Shown here: in pieces, positions 45,012 to 53,032 of the stretch | Layout of the letters: each line of letters starts with the position of its first letter | Numbering within the stretch: the stretch's first letter is position 1 | Assembly: GCA_011959105.1 (NCBI GenBank) | Contig: BLLU01000169.1 | Coordinates: 1 to 60,545, forward strand | Direction: 5' to 3' | DNA: 60,545 nucleotides | Origin: Lachnospiraceae bacterium | Lineage (GTDB): Bacteria > Bacillota > Clostridia > Lachnospirales > Lachnospiraceae | Translations under genes and position numbers: made by a program | The notes under the pieces: model-generated | The model's input: the letters and a program-made list of their open reading frames with translations, nothing else | Told to the model about the DNA's origin: nothing | Databases searched by the model: none

Positions 45012-45740
45012 TTATTTGCCAAAATATTCACCCCATCCTTTCAGGCTGCCGGTCTGTATGGCTGTAAACATGCGCTCCTTAACGCCTGGATTCTCCTGAT
45101 TCAGCTTCCGGAGCAGATTCTTAACATATTCCCTCTTGGTGTGTCCGTCTGCCGGACAGGGACTTTTCACTACCGGCACATGGTATTTGTTGACAAAGCC
45201 GATTACATCCGCCTCATTCATGTACATCAGAGGCCGGATCACAGTGAGTTCCATGCGGTCCAGATAAGTCACCGGCGCAAAGGTATGAAACCGCCCCTCG
45301 AAAATCAAAGACAACAGCATGGTTTCCACCACATCATCCTTATGGTGAGCATAGGCTACCTTATTACAACCAGCCTGCTTAATTGCGGTGTTGAGTGCTC
45401 CTTTGCGCATTTTGGCACACAGGGCACAGGGATTATCCTCCTTGCGATCCTCAAATACAATTTGGGCAATATCCGTTTTTAAGATCGTATATTCCACGTT
45501 CAGACTTTTACATAAATCCTGGATTTCGTTCAGCTTCAGATTCTCAAATCCCAAATCCACCGTTATGGCATGAATTGTGAAAGGCTTGGGATAAAAGCGC
45601 ATCAGACCGTGCAGGGCATAGAGCAGCGTCAGGGAATCCTTTCCTCCGGAAATCCCTACTGCGATCCTGTCTCCCTCTTCAATCATATGGTAGTCATCTA
45701 TGGCACGTCGGACATAGCTTAGTACTTGCTGCAATTTCAT
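45012..45740 (-). CDS. ttcA: tRNA 2-thiocytidine biosynthesis-type PP-loop protein TtcA
   Basis: 242 residues of the PP-loop superfamily: SGGKDS at 31-36 and CxxC in NPCALCAK (about 102-109). TtcA/TtuA-group enzymes thiolate tRNA using an Fe-S cluster; the exact tRNA position (cytidine 32) is by family. Start at ATG 45740 (AGGAGGAATC upstream) rather than an upstream in-frame ATG. Ends near the recombinase start, probably one transcript. Confidence 0.85.
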   Translation of the reverse strand: MKLQQVLSYVRRAIDDYHMIEEGDRIAVGISGGKDSLTLLYALHGLMRFYPKPFTIHAITVDLGFENLKLNEIQDLCKSLNVEYTILKTDIAQIVFEDRKEDNPCALCAKMRKGALNTAIKQAGCNKVAYAHHKDDVVETMLLSLIFEGRFHTFAPVTYLDRMELTVIRPLMYMNEADVIGFVNKYHVPVVKSPCPADGHTKREYVKNLLRKLNQENPGVKERMFTAIQTGSLKGWGEYFGK

Positions 45741-45765
45741 GGATGATTCCTCCTCATATGAAGTT

Positions 45766-45794
45766 ATTTTACCTTTTTTTACAACGGGAGACAA
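45766..45794 (-). promoter_or_regulatory. ttcA promoter
   Basis: Minus-strand TTGTCT (45794-45789), 17-nt spacer, TAAAAT (45771-45766). Confidence 0.5.
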
Positions 45795-45848
45795 TATTTT
45801 TTTGATTTTTCTTTTCCTTTTCTTTCATGTTTTTTAGAAAATATCCCC

Positions 45849-45877
45849 TTGTTATATGCCTGAAATCAGTGTATGAT
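45849..45877 (+). promoter_or_regulatory. Promoter of the AI-2E transporter gene
   Basis: TTGTTA (45849-45854), 17-nt spacer, TATGAT (45872-45877). Confidence 0.65.
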
Positions 45878-45944
45878 GGTGGTGTGAAACAAAATCGGAG
45901 TTTGGTTAAGCCGGATTTCCGTTATGCAGAGAAGAGGTAAGAGC

Positions 45945-47462
45945 ATGAAACTAAAATGGAAAAACCAATATATCAGATGGGGATTGACGGCGCTGCTGGT
46001 AATCATGGGCAGCATTATGTTTTACTATCTTTTGTTTCATTCCTCCAATATTAAGTCGGCTATTGACATCATGGTAGGGATTATGATGCCGGTGGTATTT
46101 GGCTTTATACTGGCCTATTTGCTGACCCCGGTTCTGAACAGCATTGAACAGAGAATTTTATACCCCCTCAGAAGACTTCTCAAGTTAAAAGAGGGGCCTA
46201 AGTCGCATGCACGAACCCGCATGTTAGGTGTGCTGGTTACTGCCTTGCTGTTCTATTTTGCGATTCATCTTCTGATCAGTATGCTGGTGTCTCAGATTGT
46301 TCCCAGTATCCAAAATATTGTTTCCAATTTTGACACATATATGACCAATTTTACCGCATGGATGAATCAGCTATTGGCGGACAATTCTGAGATTAAAGAT
46401 TATGCAATAAACCTGATCAACCGTTATTCTGAAGAGTTGGAACGTTTCCTCAACGAGACTGTCCTGACCAAGTCCAGCGAGTTGATCAAGACGGTATCCC
46501 TGAGCGTGCTGGGAATCTTTAAGACCCTGTGGAACTTTATTATAGGTTTCGTTATTTCTATCTATATTCTTGGCAGTAAGGAGAAGTTTGCCGTACAGGC
46601 CAAGAAGCTGCTTTATGCCTGCTATCAGCCGGATTCTGCCAATGTAATTATTAACAACTTCCGTTTTGCCCACAATACCTTCATCGGCTTTATCAGCGGC
46701 AAGATATTGGATTCCCTGATTATCGGCCTGCTGTGTCTGATCGGAACCACCATGTTACGGACTCCCTATGCGGCTTTAATCAGCGTTATCATTGGTGTGA
46801 CAAATATCATTCCCTTTTTTGGACCTTTTCTGGGAGCCATTCCCAGCGCCGTGCTGATACTGGTAGTGGATCCCATGCATCCGTTAAACTGCGTGTATTT
46901 CATTATTTTCATATTGATTCTGCAACAGGTTGACGGCAATCTGATCGGGCCAAAGATACTGGGTGATTCCACCGGTCTGTCCGGCTTCTGGGTAATCTTT
47001 TCCATTACGCTTTTTGGCGGCATGTTTAATGTGTTGGGTATGATTGTTGGCGTTCCAATCTTTGCCATCATCTATGCCGCTGTAAGATCCTATGTAAACT
47101 CGGCCTTGATAAAAAAGAAGATGCCCATAAAGAGCGCTGTATATGAAAGCATTGAGTGTGTGGATGACGCAGGAATCCACACCATGGATAATCAGGAACG
47201 CCGCAGGGCCATAAAATCCAGAAATCTGGAGAAGAAAGAAGCAAAATCAGAGGAGACTCCTGACCGGCAGGAAGAAAACCTGGTTTCGGGTATGAAATTT
47301 ATCAGCAATATTGAAGAATGGAAGAGGAGAATGCCCGTGCGTTGGGATGACAGAAATGTAATAGCCAGAGAGGATTTTGCTGTTCCTGCGTATCCGCCGG
47401 AAGATACTTCCGCCCCTGAGAAAGTCAATGACCTTCTAAAGGAAAAGGATAAAGAGAAATAG
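45945..47462 (+). CDS. AI-2E (PerM)-family membrane transporter
   Basis: 505 residues, with eight or so hydrophobic helices between about 10 and 390, and the GVTNIIPFFGPFLGAIPSA family motif (about 281-299). Members export autoinducer-2-like or other small molecules or ions; substrate unknown. The roughly 120-residue charged C-terminal tail is cytosolic. Start ATG 45945 follows GAGGTAAGAG. Confidence 0.88.
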   Translation: MKLKWKNQYIRWGLTALLVIMGSIMFYYLLFHSSNIKSAIDIMVGIMMPVVFGFILAYLLTPVLNSIEQRILYPLRRLLKLKEGPKSHARTRMLGVLVTALLFYFAIHLLISMLVSQIVPSIQNIVSNFDTYMTNFTAWMNQLLADNSEIKDYAINLINRYSEELERFLNETVLTKSSELIKTVSLSVLGIFKTLWNFIIGFVISIYILGSKEKFAVQAKKLLYACYQPDSANVIINNFRFAHNTFIGFISGKILDSLIIGLLCLIGTTMLRTPYAALISVIIGVTNIIPFFGPFLGAIPSAVLILVVDPMHPLNCVYFIIFILILQQVDGNLIGPKILGDSTGLSGFWVIFSITLFGGMFNVLGMIVGVPIFAIIYAAVRSYVNSALIKKKMPIKSAVYESIECVDDAGIHTMDNQERRRAIKSRNLEKKEAKSEETPDRQEENLVSGMKFISNIEEWKRRMPVRWDDRNVIAREDFAVPAYPPEDTSAPEKVNDLLKEKDKEK

Positions 47463-47548
47463 AACCCGCCCTTCAGCAAAGAAATCCTTTTGTTTCGACG
47501 TAAGATTGAGAAAAGAGTTTAACAGGAAATGGGAGAGGAGCAGAAGTA

Positions 47549-48013
47549 ATGCGATTTGTCATACAGAGAGTGACAGAAGCCAATGTATCGGTGGATCAGC
47601 AAATAGTAGGTGCTATCGGCAATGGCTTTCTGGTGTTGGTGGGCGTAAGCCAGACAGATACCAGAACAGTTGCTGACAAAATGATCAAAAAGTTGTTAGG
47701 TCTGCGGATTTTTGAGGATGAGAATGGCAAAACCAATCTGTCCCTGCAGGACGTAGACGGCAGCCTGCTTTTGGTATCACAATTTACTTTATATGCTGAC
47801 TGCCGTAAAGGTAACCGTCCTTCATTTACCAATGTAGGCGCCCCTGATTTGGCTGAGGATTTGTATGAATATATTATCAACGAATGCCAAGCCCAACTGC
47901 CAAACCCGACTCAGCGAGTGCAACATGGCCGCTTCGGAGCAGATATGAAAGTTTCTTTATTAAACGATGGCCCCTTTACTATTATATTGGATTCGGAAAC
48001 GCTTTCCATATAG
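47549..48013 (+). CDS. dtd: D-aminoacyl-tRNA deacylase
   Basis: 154-residue editing enzyme that removes D-amino acids and glycine mischarged on tRNA. Cross-subunit Gly-cisPro-type motifs: [17 protein letters not shown] (about 77-93) and [15 protein letters not shown] (about 129-143). The motif in this protein reads NPTQRVQHG where many have NGPVT; still in family. RBS GGAGAGGAG. Confidence 0.9.
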   Translation: MRFVIQRVTEANVSVDQQIVGAIGNGFLVLVGVSQTDTRTVADKMIKKLLGLRIFEDENGKTNLSLQDVDGSLLLVSQFTLYADCRKGNRPSFTNVGAPDLAEDLYEYIINECQAQLPNPTQRVQHGRFGADMKVSLLNDGPFTIILDSETLSI

Positions 48014-48189
48014 AATCCAGGTTAATAATTTGTTTCATCTCTGCATTCATATTCCTTTTTCATTTGATATTCTATTTTAATTAGATATTGAACAACCTGT
48101 AAAATATCTTTAGGATGTTCAACTTCTATTTAAATTGTATTACAATATATAAAACCGGGATTATAAAAAAATGATGTGATAATAAATTC

Positions 48190-48229
48190 AATGGCCACGA
48201 GTTGGAACCCACCAACATTCGTGGCCATT
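48190..48229. repeat. Strong 16-bp hairpin
   Basis: AATGGCCACGA (48190-48200) pairs with TCGTGGCCATT (48219-48229), continuing as GTTGG/CCAAC (48201-48205/48212-48216) with a 6-nt loop and a 2-nt bulge. Followed by A-rich, not T-rich, DNA on the plus strand. Confidence 0.9.
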
Positions 48230-48302
48230 AAAAACCCATATATAATGACCTGATAGAATAAAGAAGTTGAACGCAATAAAAAGTGTAACTTCCTACAACG
48301 TT

Positions 48303-48375
48303 CAAGTTTAACGAATAGTTGGCAAACCACAAAACACAAGTCAATAACCACCAGCCCAACTATTCGTTAAACTTG
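48303..48375. repeat. Perfect 20-bp inverted repeat, 33-nt spacer
   Basis: Arms 48303-48322 and 48356-48375, exact over 20 nt. The spacer is A/C-rich. No open frame is enclosed. Confidence 0.95.
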
Positions 48376-48393
48376 TCTTTTGCGCATAGTTGG

Positions 48394-48633
48394 CTACATC
48401 TCCTGCCGGAGGTTTTTCAGCTTTTCCAGCAATTCCAAATCATCTGCCGTGACTCGTATGTTAGTCTGGAATTCTCGACCATCTGCCGTAATCACTTTGC
48501 ATTCCATAACAGTTCCTTCCTGGATTCCGGCTTTTGAAAATGCTTTAGCAAATTGCAGAAATTTTGGATGGTTGTTCTTAAACTTATCAAAATCACTTTT
48601 TAATGCCAATAAAGCCATAGGGTTCATATTCAT
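48394..48633 (-). CDS. Hypothetical 79-residue protein
   Basis: MNMNPMALLALKSDFDKF start, a helical N-terminus (FLQFAKAFSKAG), a short beta segment around VMECKVITADGREF and a C-terminal ELLEKLKNLRQEM helix. No known domain, signal or membrane segment recognised. AGAGGTG precedes the ATG. Lies 36 nt after the ThrH-like gene in the same direction, so it may be its partner in transcription. Confidence 0.7.
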   Translation of the reverse strand: MNMNPMALLALKSDFDKFKNNHPKFLQFAKAFSKAGIQEGTVMECKVITADGREFQTNIRVTADDLELLEKLKNLRQEM

Positions 48634-48669
48634 TTGTAAACACCTCTTGTAAACAAATTAAATAGTCAT

Positions 48670-49275
48670 TTATTGTGCCATGGCAGTCTTTATGGCAGTC
48701 ATCAGTTCTCCGTAAGTCTCATAAGCAGGAAGCTGTGGATTGTCCGATTTAATCTTGTCGGTACTCTTGAACAGGAATCCCGCCTTGCTGGCCTTTATCA
48801 TGCCTAAATCATTATAACTGTCACCGCTGGCAATCGTTTCATATCCGATAGACTGTAAAGCCTTAACCGTAGCCAGTTTTGCATCTGCAATCCGCATTTT
48901 AAAACCTGTGATCTCGCCGTCTTCCGCCACTTCCAGAGAATTGCAGAAGATAGTGGGCCATCCCAGCTTTTCCATCAACGGACTGGCAAACTGTGTAAAG
49001 GTGTCGCTGATAATGATAACCTGGGTGATAGAGCGAAGCTCGTCCAGAAACTCTTTTGCCCCGGGTATGGGATCAATCCTGACTATGGTCTCCTGGATTT
49101 GCTTTAAACCCAAGTGGTGTTCCTTTAATATTCCAAGCCGCCAATTCATCAGCTTTTCATAGTCGGGTTCATCGCGGGTAGTTCTCTTCAGTTCGGGAAT
49201 GCCGCTTGCCTCGGCAAACGCAATCCAGATCTCCGGTACCAGCACTCCTTCTAAATCCAAACAGGTAATATACAT
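48670..49275 (-). CDS. thrH: ThrH-like HAD phosphatase
   Basis: 201-residue HAD enzyme resembling ThrH, a bifunctional phosphoserine phosphatase/homoserine phosphotransferase. The DxE variant LDLEGVLVPE (about 5-14) replaces DxD, as in ThrH; motif II SDT near 92-94; motif IV GDSYNDLGMI (about 150-159). Start ATG 49275 with GGAGGAA upstream. Exact substrate not shown. Confidence 0.85.
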   Translation of the reverse strand: MYITCLDLEGVLVPEIWIAFAEASGIPELKRTTRDEPDYEKLMNWRLGILKEHHLGLKQIQETIVRIDPIPGAKEFLDELRSITQVIIISDTFTQFASPLMEKLGWPTIFCNSLEVAEDGEITGFKMRIADAKLATVKALQSIGYETIASGDSYNDLGMIKASKAGFLFKSTDKIKSDNPQLPAYETYGELMTAIKTAMAQ

Positions 49276-49337
49276 ATATTTTTCCTCCATAAAACAAATT
49301 CAGCAATATCACTCATTATACAACAATTAAGAGGGAT

Positions 49338-49928
49338 TCACAATACCTGAGATTTATTTATGTAGTGCAATGTATCCATCAGACTTTCAAACCTCTCAAA
49401 GTGTTTTTGCTGAATCATTATTTCCAGAACCGAATCATATTCGTAGCCGGGAAGGTCAAAAGAAAAATATATTTTATATCTTTTGTTGTTCGGACGAGAC
49501 CTGAATTCCGTTATTGAAGAAATGTTTTGAATATGCCATATTACAGATTTATCCGCCAGCTTCATCAAATGGGCTCCGGGTTCTTCCGAGAGTAGAAGGG
49601 GCTCTTCCATCTGACCGTAAAGATAAGCTCGCAGATCCCTGTCTTCTTTGTGCAAAGATACCAAGTATATTTCTCCTCTGTCAAAATAGAAAATTAAGTT
49701 TGCAATGGTGATTCTTTTTTGCATCAAAAAGTGGACCCCAATCGCCAGGAATGCCATCAAAATGCCCGCTGCTACACATAACCCATTTCCTCTGATTAAG
49801 AGAATTGTCAGAAGCAGAATAACTCCTGCGACAACAGCGCAAAAGATTACCTTGTCATGTCTCTTTGGAACGGAAATCCAGATTTGTGCCATTTGTGCTT
49901 TTTCCCCATTTACATACTCTTTTTCCAT
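49338..49928 (-). CDS. Unknown protein with two membrane helices
   Basis: 196 residues. N-terminal cytoplasmic ~27, hydrophobic helices at about 28-45 and 47-65 (FCAVVAGVILLLTILL, GLCVAAGILMAFLAIGVHF), then an about 125-residue soluble domain rich in strands (TIANLIFYFDRGEIYLVSL, KIYFSFDLPGYEYDSVLEIMI). No recognised family. Start ATG 49928 with AAGAGGAC upstream. A promoter overlaps the terminator of the lipoprotein gene. Confidence 0.7.
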   Translation of the reverse strand: MEKEYVNGEKAQMAQIWISVPKRHDKVIFCAVVAGVILLLTILLIRGNGLCVAAGILMAFLAIGVHFLMQKRITIANLIFYFDRGEIYLVSLHKEDRDLRAYLYGQMEEPLLLSEEPGAHLMKLADKSVIWHIQNISSITEFRSRPNNKRYKIYFSFDLPGYEYDSVLEIMIQQKHFERFESLMDTLHYINKSQVL

Positions 49929-49993
49929 CTCATGTCCTCTTTTCACATAAATAATATTTGTACTCTGATATTGCTATTTATTCCTCCTATCCT

Positions 49994-50022
49994 ATAATAC
50001 ACAAAAAAACGGAGGAATGCAA
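49994..50022 (-). promoter_or_regulatory. Promoter overlapping a terminator
   Basis: Minus-strand TTGCAT (50022-50017), 17-nt spacer, TATTAT (49999-49994). The -35 lies in the loop-side arm of the upstream terminator hairpin. Confidence 0.5.
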
Positions 50023-50046
50023 CCCGTAAAGACTACATTCCTCCGT
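50002..50046 (-). terminator. Terminator of the DUF4352 lipoprotein gene
   Basis: Perfect 11-bp stem (50009-50019 with 50036-50046) and a run of seven T on the minus strand (plus A-run 50003-50009). Confidence 0.92.
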
Positions 50047-50064
50047 AATATTGGCTATACTTTT

Positions 50065-50595
50065 TTATTTCTCGAAATATGTGAAAAATACATCTCCCTC
50101 GGAGTTGTCAGAGAAAAACTCCAGGTAGGAAACAGAAAATTCCTTAGCCTCGGCAGGTACTTCATAAATGATATGGTAGGTGCAGCTGTCTCCCTTAGCA
50201 AGGCCGTACTCGGAAGGCATTATAGTGCTGGAACTATCCATCTCAATGCCAAAGCCATAATCCTCCTCGCCATTGCCCAAATCATGCCACTGGATCTGGA
50301 AATCGCTGTTATACATGGGCAACTCTTCACCGAACGTATTCTTGATGGTGATGACCACATCTAAAAGCTGCATGCCGGCGGCAGGAGTATATCCCTCATA
50401 CTCGGAAGGATAAGCCACGGAATCAACGCTGTACTCAAAGAATGCGGTACGGAAAGTCGTACCGATCTCGCCATCTGCCTGGCCGTCCTTCGCCGTCACA
50501 ACGCTGTTCACCGGGCTTTTGCCACATGCCGAAAGCATCATGCATGCCATCATCATCACTGCGATACAAGCTACCAATTTCTTACTGAATTTCAT
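50065..50595 (-). CDS. DUF4352-type lipoprotein
   Basis: 176 residues: signal peptide with lipobox MLSAC (Cys near 24), a short linker, then a beta-rich immunoglobulin-like domain of the DUF4352 kind (AGMQLLDVVITIKNTFGEELPMYNSDFQIQW). Surface-exposed; function unknown. Start ATG 50595, GAGGAGAGGAGAA upstream. Monocistronic with promoter and terminator. Confidence 0.85.
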   Translation of the reverse strand: MKFSKKLVACIAVMMMACMMLSACGKSPVNSVVTAKDGQADGEIGTTFRTAFFEYSVDSVAYPSEYEGYTPAAGMQLLDVVITIKNTFGEELPMYNSDFQIQWHDLGNGEEDYGFGIEMDSSSTIMPSEYGLAKGDSCTYHIIYEVPAEAKEFSVSYLEFFSDNSEGDVFFTYFEK

Positions 50596-50660
50596 AATTC
50601 TCCTCTCCTCTTTCATAGGCTTTTTATTGTCTGATCTCTGTTAATCAGCGATCAAATGAA

Positions 50661-50689
50661 ATTATAGTACTATTTTTCGTATTTGTCTA
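50661..50689 (-). promoter_or_regulatory. Promoter of the DUF4352 lipoprotein gene
   Basis: Minus-strand TAGACA (50689-50684), 17-nt spacer, TATAAT (50666-50661). Confidence 0.7.
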
Positions 50690-50775
50690 TACCTTTCACG
50701 CATGAATTTTGGCAATTTAAAAAAATAAGAATTGTCAGTTTTCTTTTCCGATATTTTTGGAATTTGCTAAAGCAT

Positions 50776-51339
50776 TTACATTTCCGCCCCCTGACCTTTC
50801 ATTGCCAGTGTCACCCGGCGGGCAAAACGTTTTCCGTATACCCCCGAGAAAATAGCGTGATATTCATGAAAACCCACCCGGCACTGAAACGTCATTATCT
50901 CCATCTCCACGCCAAACAGTCCCACATGATAGTCCATGCTGTCCATGCCGCAGGATTGATAGAAAAGTCTGCGGCGCAGACGCTGCTGATGGTTTTCACT
51001 GGGGACATCCGGTGTTTCTATTTCCAACAGCAATCTTTTGCCTTGATACCGCTCCTGCAGAAGCCGGAGCGCCTGTGCGCCGCAGCCCTGCCCTCGCAAA
51101 TCCTCCGCAATGGCAAAATAATCCAGCAGCAAAAGATCCTGCCAGGCGATGGTGATGGCCAGCCCCACCAACCGTTCCTCCCGGTTTATCAGTCCCAGGA
51201 TCTCGGTAATACCCTCCCGACGCTTTTTTTGAATCAACCAGAAGGGCTTCTTCTCACTGGCCGGAAAAGCGGACCGATATAGTTTTTTCAGTTCTTTCAT
51301 CTGAGTCCCGTTCAATTGCCCTGTAATCCGAATATCCAT
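50776..51339 (-). CDS. GNAT-family acetyltransferase
   Basis: 187 residues with the acetyl-CoA motif DLRGQGCGAQALRLL (about 79-93) and conserved beta-strand LLLLDYFAIAEDL. The acceptor is unknown. The RBS is weak. Lies at the 3' side of the D-lactate-dehydrogenase-like gene but with a 65-nt gap. Confidence 0.85.
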   Translation of the reverse strand: MDIRITGQLNGTQMKELKKLYRSAFPASEKKPFWLIQKKRREGITEILGLINREERLVGLAITIAWQDLLLLDYFAIAEDLRGQGCGAQALRLLQERYQGKRLLLEIETPDVPSENHQQRLRRRLFYQSCGMDSMDYHVGLFGVEMEIMTFQCRVGFHEYHAIFSGVYGKRFARRVTLAMKGQGAEM

Positions 51340-51404
51340 ATTATGCGCGCTCTTTTCCTATACATATTGTGCTGCTTATCATGTTGTATCGTTACTTGTA
51401 TTGA

Positions 51405-52400
51405 TTACAAGGGGGAAGGCAGGATTACCAGTGGATTTTCCGTATGCGTCATCATGTCCCGCACCCCTTTAAAGGTTTTGTAGGCCATATTCCACACCAC
51501 ATTTTCGGTGTAAAATGCGGTATGAGGGGAAAGGATCACATTGGGAAAGGAGCGCAGAACTGCCATTTGGCGGTTGACGATCACATCCCCCATGCGGTTG
51601 GCATAGTACAGCCCGGCTTCGTCTTCCAATACATCCAGCGCCGCATGTCCCACCTTGCCGGATTCCAGTCCCTGTATCAGCGCCTCCGTGTCCACCAGGG
51701 CTCCTCTGGCTGTGTTGACCAGGATTACACCATCCCGCATCCGGGACAGGGCGGAGGCATCCACCAGATGATAATTCTCTGCTGTAGATGGAGCATGCAA
51801 TGAAATGATGTCGCTTTGGGCATAGAGATCCTCCAGGGACACATACTCTGCCAGTCCCTTCAGAGCAGGATCTTCATGTATATCATAGGCCAACATTTTG
51901 CAGCCGAATCCACTCAGATGCCGTATCACGGTGCTGCCGATCTGACCTGCCCCCACCACCCCCACGGTGCAATGGCTGATATCCTTTCCCATTTTTCCCT
52001 GCAGGCTGTAATCCTGTACCAAAGAACGGTTCATGATATGGGGCATATTTCGGCAGCACATGAGCATCAGCATGATGGCGTAATCCGCCACAGTCTCCGG
52101 CTCATAGCTGACATGACATACGCCCATGCCCAGTTCTTTCGCTTTTTTCAAATCTATATGGTCAAACCCGATGGAACGGGTGGCCACATACCGCACACCC
52201 ACATCATGAAAACGCTGCAGCATATCGGCCCCCATGTCACAGGGGGTACAACTGACGGCGTCAAATCCCCGGGCCAGGGACACATTATCCGGGGAAGGGT
52301 ATTGCGCGCTGTAGCCATACGGGGCCTCAAACGCTCCTGCCAGCCTGTCAAACATGGGTTTTTCGTCAAATTCCCGCAGGCAGTATGCAAATATTTTCAT
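51405..52400 (-). CDS. D-2-hydroxyacid dehydrogenase (D-lactate dehydrogenase-like)
   Basis: 331 residues; NAD-dependent. GVVGAGQIGSTV nucleotide fold (about 148-159), substrate Arg in NTARGALVD (about 231-239), Glu in DVLEDEAGLYY (about 258-268) and catalytic His in SPHTAFYT (about 293-300). LATRSIGFDHID with its conserved Arg near 77 is also D-LDH-like. Reduces pyruvate or another 2-oxoacid; a fermentation role is inferred. Start ATG 52400, overlapping the Nudix gene; GTG 52406 is two codons earlier. Confidence 0.88.
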   Translation of the reverse strand: MKIFAYCLREFDEKPMFDRLAGAFEAPYGYSAQYPSPDNVSLARGFDAVSCTPCDMGADMLQRFHDVGVRYVATRSIGFDHIDLKKAKELGMGVCHVSYEPETVADYAIMLMLMCCRNMPHIMNRSLVQDYSLQGKMGKDISHCTVGVVGAGQIGSTVIRHLSGFGCKMLAYDIHEDPALKGLAEYVSLEDLYAQSDIISLHAPSTAENYHLVDASALSRMRDGVILVNTARGALVDTEALIQGLESGKVGHAALDVLEDEAGLYYANRMGDVIVNRQMAVLRSFPNVILSPHTAFYTENVVWNMAYKTFKGVRDMMTHTENPLVILPSPL

Positions 52401-52974
52401 CGCCACTCTCTCTTTCTTCTGTTAGGGCTCCCAGGGCGAAAAAGTATGCTGCCAACTGTGCCCTGGAACTGAATTGTTCCGTCTGAATCAGTTCTCTTAC
52501 TTCCTCCCGGGTATAAAAGCGGGAATCGATCTGCTCGTTTTCTGAGGTATGATCAAACATTTCCCCCTCCGCTTCCACGATAGCGATATAGGTAGTGACA
52601 TCGGAAAAGGCCACTGCCGCGAAGGAGGCGGGCAGGATATCCCGGATCCGCTTGACGGAAAGCCCGGTCTCCTCATACAGTTCCCTTTGAATGCAGTCCT
52701 CCACAGACTCCCCTTCCTCCAGCATACCGGCGCAGAGATTATAGACATTTCGGTTGATTCCCATACGAAATTCATGCAGCAGGAGCATTTTCCCCTGGCA
52801 CACCGCGACAATGGAAACGCCGCTGGGAGTTTGTCCCAGATCCTCCGGGGAAGACAATTCCCTGCGGCTGACCATTTCATATTTTTTCTCCCGTCCGGCT
52901 TTATTCAGGTAGGTCAATTCATAATTTTTAAGAAATTTGCCGTCTCCCACCTTTTCCATCCTTAGAAGTTTCAT
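52366..52974 (-). CDS. Nudix hydrolase (ADP-ribose pyrophosphatase-like)
   Basis: 202 residues. Nudix box GMLEEGESVEDCIQRELYEETG (split around positions 85-106) fits Gx5Ex7REUxEExGU. Such proteins cleave ADP-ribose or similar; substrate not established. Overlaps the dehydrogenase start by 35 nt, so the two are probably coupled. Confidence 0.88.
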   Translation of the reverse strand: MKLLRMEKVGDGKFLKNYELTYLNKAGREKKYEMVSRRELSSPEDLGQTPSGVSIVAVCQGKMLLLHEFRMGINRNVYNLCAGMLEEGESVEDCIQRELYEETGLSVKRIRDILPASFAAVAFSDVTTYIAIVEAEGEMFDHTSENEQIDSRFYTREEVRELIQTEQFSSRAQLAAYFFALGALTEERESGDENICILPAGI

Positions 52975-53032
52975 ATCCGTACCATATCCTTTCTGTTATC
53001 CATCAGATTTAATCTTTCTGCCGGATTCTCCT

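Larger units (their letters stand above)
48083..48375. repeat. Inverted-repeat-rich convergent intergenic region (no gene seen)
   Basis: The 380-nt AT-rich stretch 48014-48393 lies between dtd (+) and a minus-strand gene. It holds TTGAACA/TGTTCAA (48088-48094/48116-48122), GTTCAACTTC/GAAGTTGAAC (48117-48126/48263-48272), AATGGCCACGAGTTGG/CCAAC..TCGTGGCCATT (48190-48229) and a perfect 20-bp pair (48303-48322/48356-48375). No convincing ORF or T-run terminator was seen here. Could be a regulatory RNA, attenuator set or a mobile-element remnant. Confidence 0.75.

Noticed and set aside
43964..45031. Integrase of a prophage or integrative element
   Set aside because: No phage, conjugation or attachment-site features are near; the neighbours are housekeeping genes.
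44027..45067. 346-residue plus-strand reading frame
   Set aside because: Antisense of the tyrosine recombinase, whose catalytic motifs are present on the minus strand.
48303..48375. Insertion sequence ends
   Set aside because: Although the 20-bp inverted repeats are perfect, only 33 nt lie between them and no transposase or target duplication is visible, so no IS is called.
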